The position numbers and the translations under genes were made by a program. A stretch of DNA of 64,000 bases from ZC4RG20 sp963702105 (lineage in GTDB: Bacteria; Pseudomonadota; Gammaproteobacteria; Steroidobacterales; Rariloculaceae). Numbering within the stretch: the stretch's first letter is position 1; each line of letters opens with the position of its first letter. Positions 63,015 to 64,000 of the stretch are shown here, one piece after another. Under the pieces are notes generated by a model, which was not told the origin of the DNA, did no database searches, and saw nothing but the letters and a program-made list of their open reading frames with translations. The stretch is taken from assembly GCA_963702105.1 (NCBI GenBank), contig OY969712.1, positions 2,046,001 through 2,110,000 of the forward strand. Direction: 5' to 3'.

Positions 63015-64000
63015 GTGCGCGGGACCGGGCATGATGCCCGCGATCTCGAGCCGGATTCGATAGACGACGTCGCAGGCCGTGATGTACAGGCCCTTGCCGT
63101 CGGCGTCGCCGAACGCCACGTTCGTCGCGCAGATCTGCCGTTTCGGTTCGCCGCCGTAAATCGGCAGATCGAGGAACCCGAGCAGCTTGCCCGTCGGGGC
63201 CGTGATCCGCACGATCCCGGGCCCTGCGCCGCTCGTGGAGTACACGTCGCCGCGCGAATCCACCTTCATGCCGTCGCCGATGCCCTCGCCTTCGGCGAAC
63301 ACGCTGCCGGGACCCAAGGTGCCGTCCGCCGTCACCTCGTAACGCATGAGCTTGCTCAGGGCCGTCGCGTACAGGTAGCGTTCGTCCGGGGACAGTGCGA
63401 TGCCGTTCGGAATGCCGCCGAGCGTCGCCGCGTCCAGCACTTCTTTGGTGCGCCCCTTTTCGATGAGCCAGATGCCGTTCGGCATCTCTTTGTCCGGGCT
63501 GCTGCCCGCGCCGCGCAGACCGAAGTCATTGTCGGTCAGATACACGGCGTCGTCGCGCGTCACGGCGATGTCGTTGGGGCCGCTGAAGCGCTTGCCGTCG
63601 GCGCCGCTGGAGAGCACGGTGCGCGTCCCGTCCTTCTCGAGCCGCATGAGCGCGCGATCGTTGTCGGCACACCAGATGAGCCGGCCGGCCGAGTCGAGGC
63701 TGGCGCAGCTCGGCCCGATCAGCAGCACGTGCGAGCGGCCGCTGCGAGTCTGGGCGCCGACATGCTCAACGTCCGTGCCGCTGTAGCCGGCCTTGTCGAG
63801 AAACACGGAGACCTGCTTGTCGGCGGAGACCTTGTAGATCACGTTATCGAGCAGGCCGCTGACGAGCAGGAAGCCGGATTGGCCTTGCCGCACCCACACG
63901 GGACCCTCGTTGAGCCCGAAACCGCTGGCGACGAGCTCGAGCTTCGCACCGGGCGCCACGATGGCGTCGAGCGCCGCGTCCAGGCGGCGGATGCGGAACG
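63012..64000 (-). CDS. SMP-30/gluconolactonase-type protein (5' end beyond window)
   Basis: The frame is open to the end of the window. About 330 residues are visible, with blocks LNEGPVWV, WCADNDRALMRLEKDG, SGPNDIAVTRDDAVYLTDNDFGLRG, IPNGIALSPDERYLYATAL, EGIGDGMKVDSRGDVYSTSGAGPGIVRI and ATNVAFGDADGKGLYIT. These are the Ca2+/metal ligands (Glu, Asn, Asp) and propeller repeats of the SMP-30/gluconolactonase family. It likely hydrolyses a lactone; the signal peptide, if present, is outside. A GTG at 63959 is an internal codon rather than the start, since family-like sequence (RRLDAALDAI) precedes it. Confidence 0.9.
   Translation of the reverse strand, partial: FRIRRLDAALDAIVAPGAKLELVASGFGLNEGPVWVRQGQSGFLLVSGLLDNVIYKVSADKQVSVFLDKAGYSGTDVEHVGAQTRSGRSHVLLIGPSCASLDSAGRLIWCADNDRALMRLEKDGTRTVLSSGADGKRFSGPNDIAVTRDDAVYLTDNDFGLRGAGSSPDKEMPNGIWLIEKGRTKEVLDAATLGGIPNGIALSPDERYLYATALSKLMRYEVTADGTLGPGSVFAEGEGIGDGMKVDSRGDVYSTSGAGPGIVRITAPTGKLLGFLDLPIYGGEPKRQICATNVAFGDADGKGLYITACDVVYRIRLEIAGIMPGPAH

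Noticed and set aside
1..64000. Many long overlapping frames on both strands opposite real genes
   Set aside because: In G+C-rich DNA stop codons are rare, so antisense frames stay open; they lack ribosome sites and family motifs.

Overview
The window is GC-rich, roughly two thirds G+C by eye, and densely coded on both strands. Gene content (complete Kdp potassium ATPase with KdpDE, Kup, a TonB-dependent receptor, Tat- and Sec-exported enzymes, MarR, LysR and MocR regulators, and linked DUF6152-type exported proteins) fits a free-living Gram-negative proteobacterium. A gammaproteobacterium of the Steroidobacterales/Nevskiales type from soil or water is my best guess. No marker gene is present, so the lineage is an inference. 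I see no rRNA, tRNA, CRISPR array, transposase or phage gene.

Layout. 1-6.7 kb: the N-terminal half of an MFS transporter, a frameshifted YghU-type glutathione transferase, an exported alpha/beta hydrolase, a decayed two-component system (response regulator disrupted by an 8-bp tandem repeat, kinase reduced to its first residues), a secreted metzincin-type protease and a pair of half-size permeases. 6.8-8.2 kb: a DedA-PAP2 fusion. 8.3-18.3 kb: one long minus-strand potassium operon whose transcriptional order is kdpF-kdpB-(26-residue membrane peptide)-kdpA-kdpC-kdpD-kdpE-kup. This differs from the usual FABCDE order. 18.5-27.8 kb: a TonB receptor, a SnoaL-like lipoprotein, DUF998, pirin, a GST, an SLC13/TrkA-C transporter, a GNAT relic and an HDOD protein.

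27.8-38.4 kb is rich in exported proteins of unknown function: a lipoprotein-like protein, a Tat-exported SnoaL-like protein, an internally duplicated MoaF-like protein, a DoxX-DoxX-DUF805 fusion, a DUF8021-like secreted protein, a putative HExxH protein, a type B carboxylesterase and a DUF6152 pair. 38.6-53.6 kb is mixed housekeeping and regulation: class III aminotransferase, 5-formyl-THF cyclo-ligase, DUF488, MarR with a palindromic operator and a CLC channel, LysR with a substrate-binding-like protein, DUF1835, a PPOX/MocR pair, GH105, a sphingolipid-type desaturase, an RRM protein and a stand-alone ClpX-type zinc finger.

53.7-64 kb looks like a periplasmic oxidative module: a Tat-exported molybdenum hydroxylase with its 2Fe-2S subunit, a DUF6152 protein with a membrane partner, a Tat-exported arylmalonate-decarboxylase-like enzyme directly behind a cytochrome c/PQQ dehydrogenase, two FtsX-type permeases without an ATPase, and an SMP-30/gluconolactonase-type protein cut by the window end. 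Together these could oxidise, decarboxylate and delactonise one substrate outside the cytoplasm, but no substrate can be read from the sequence.

Several genes are broken (frameshifts near 1260, 3650 and 43352; an in-frame stop near 26411; truncated fragments near 3965 and 31171). Some of this may be assembly error. The kinase stump and the GNAT relic look like real decay.
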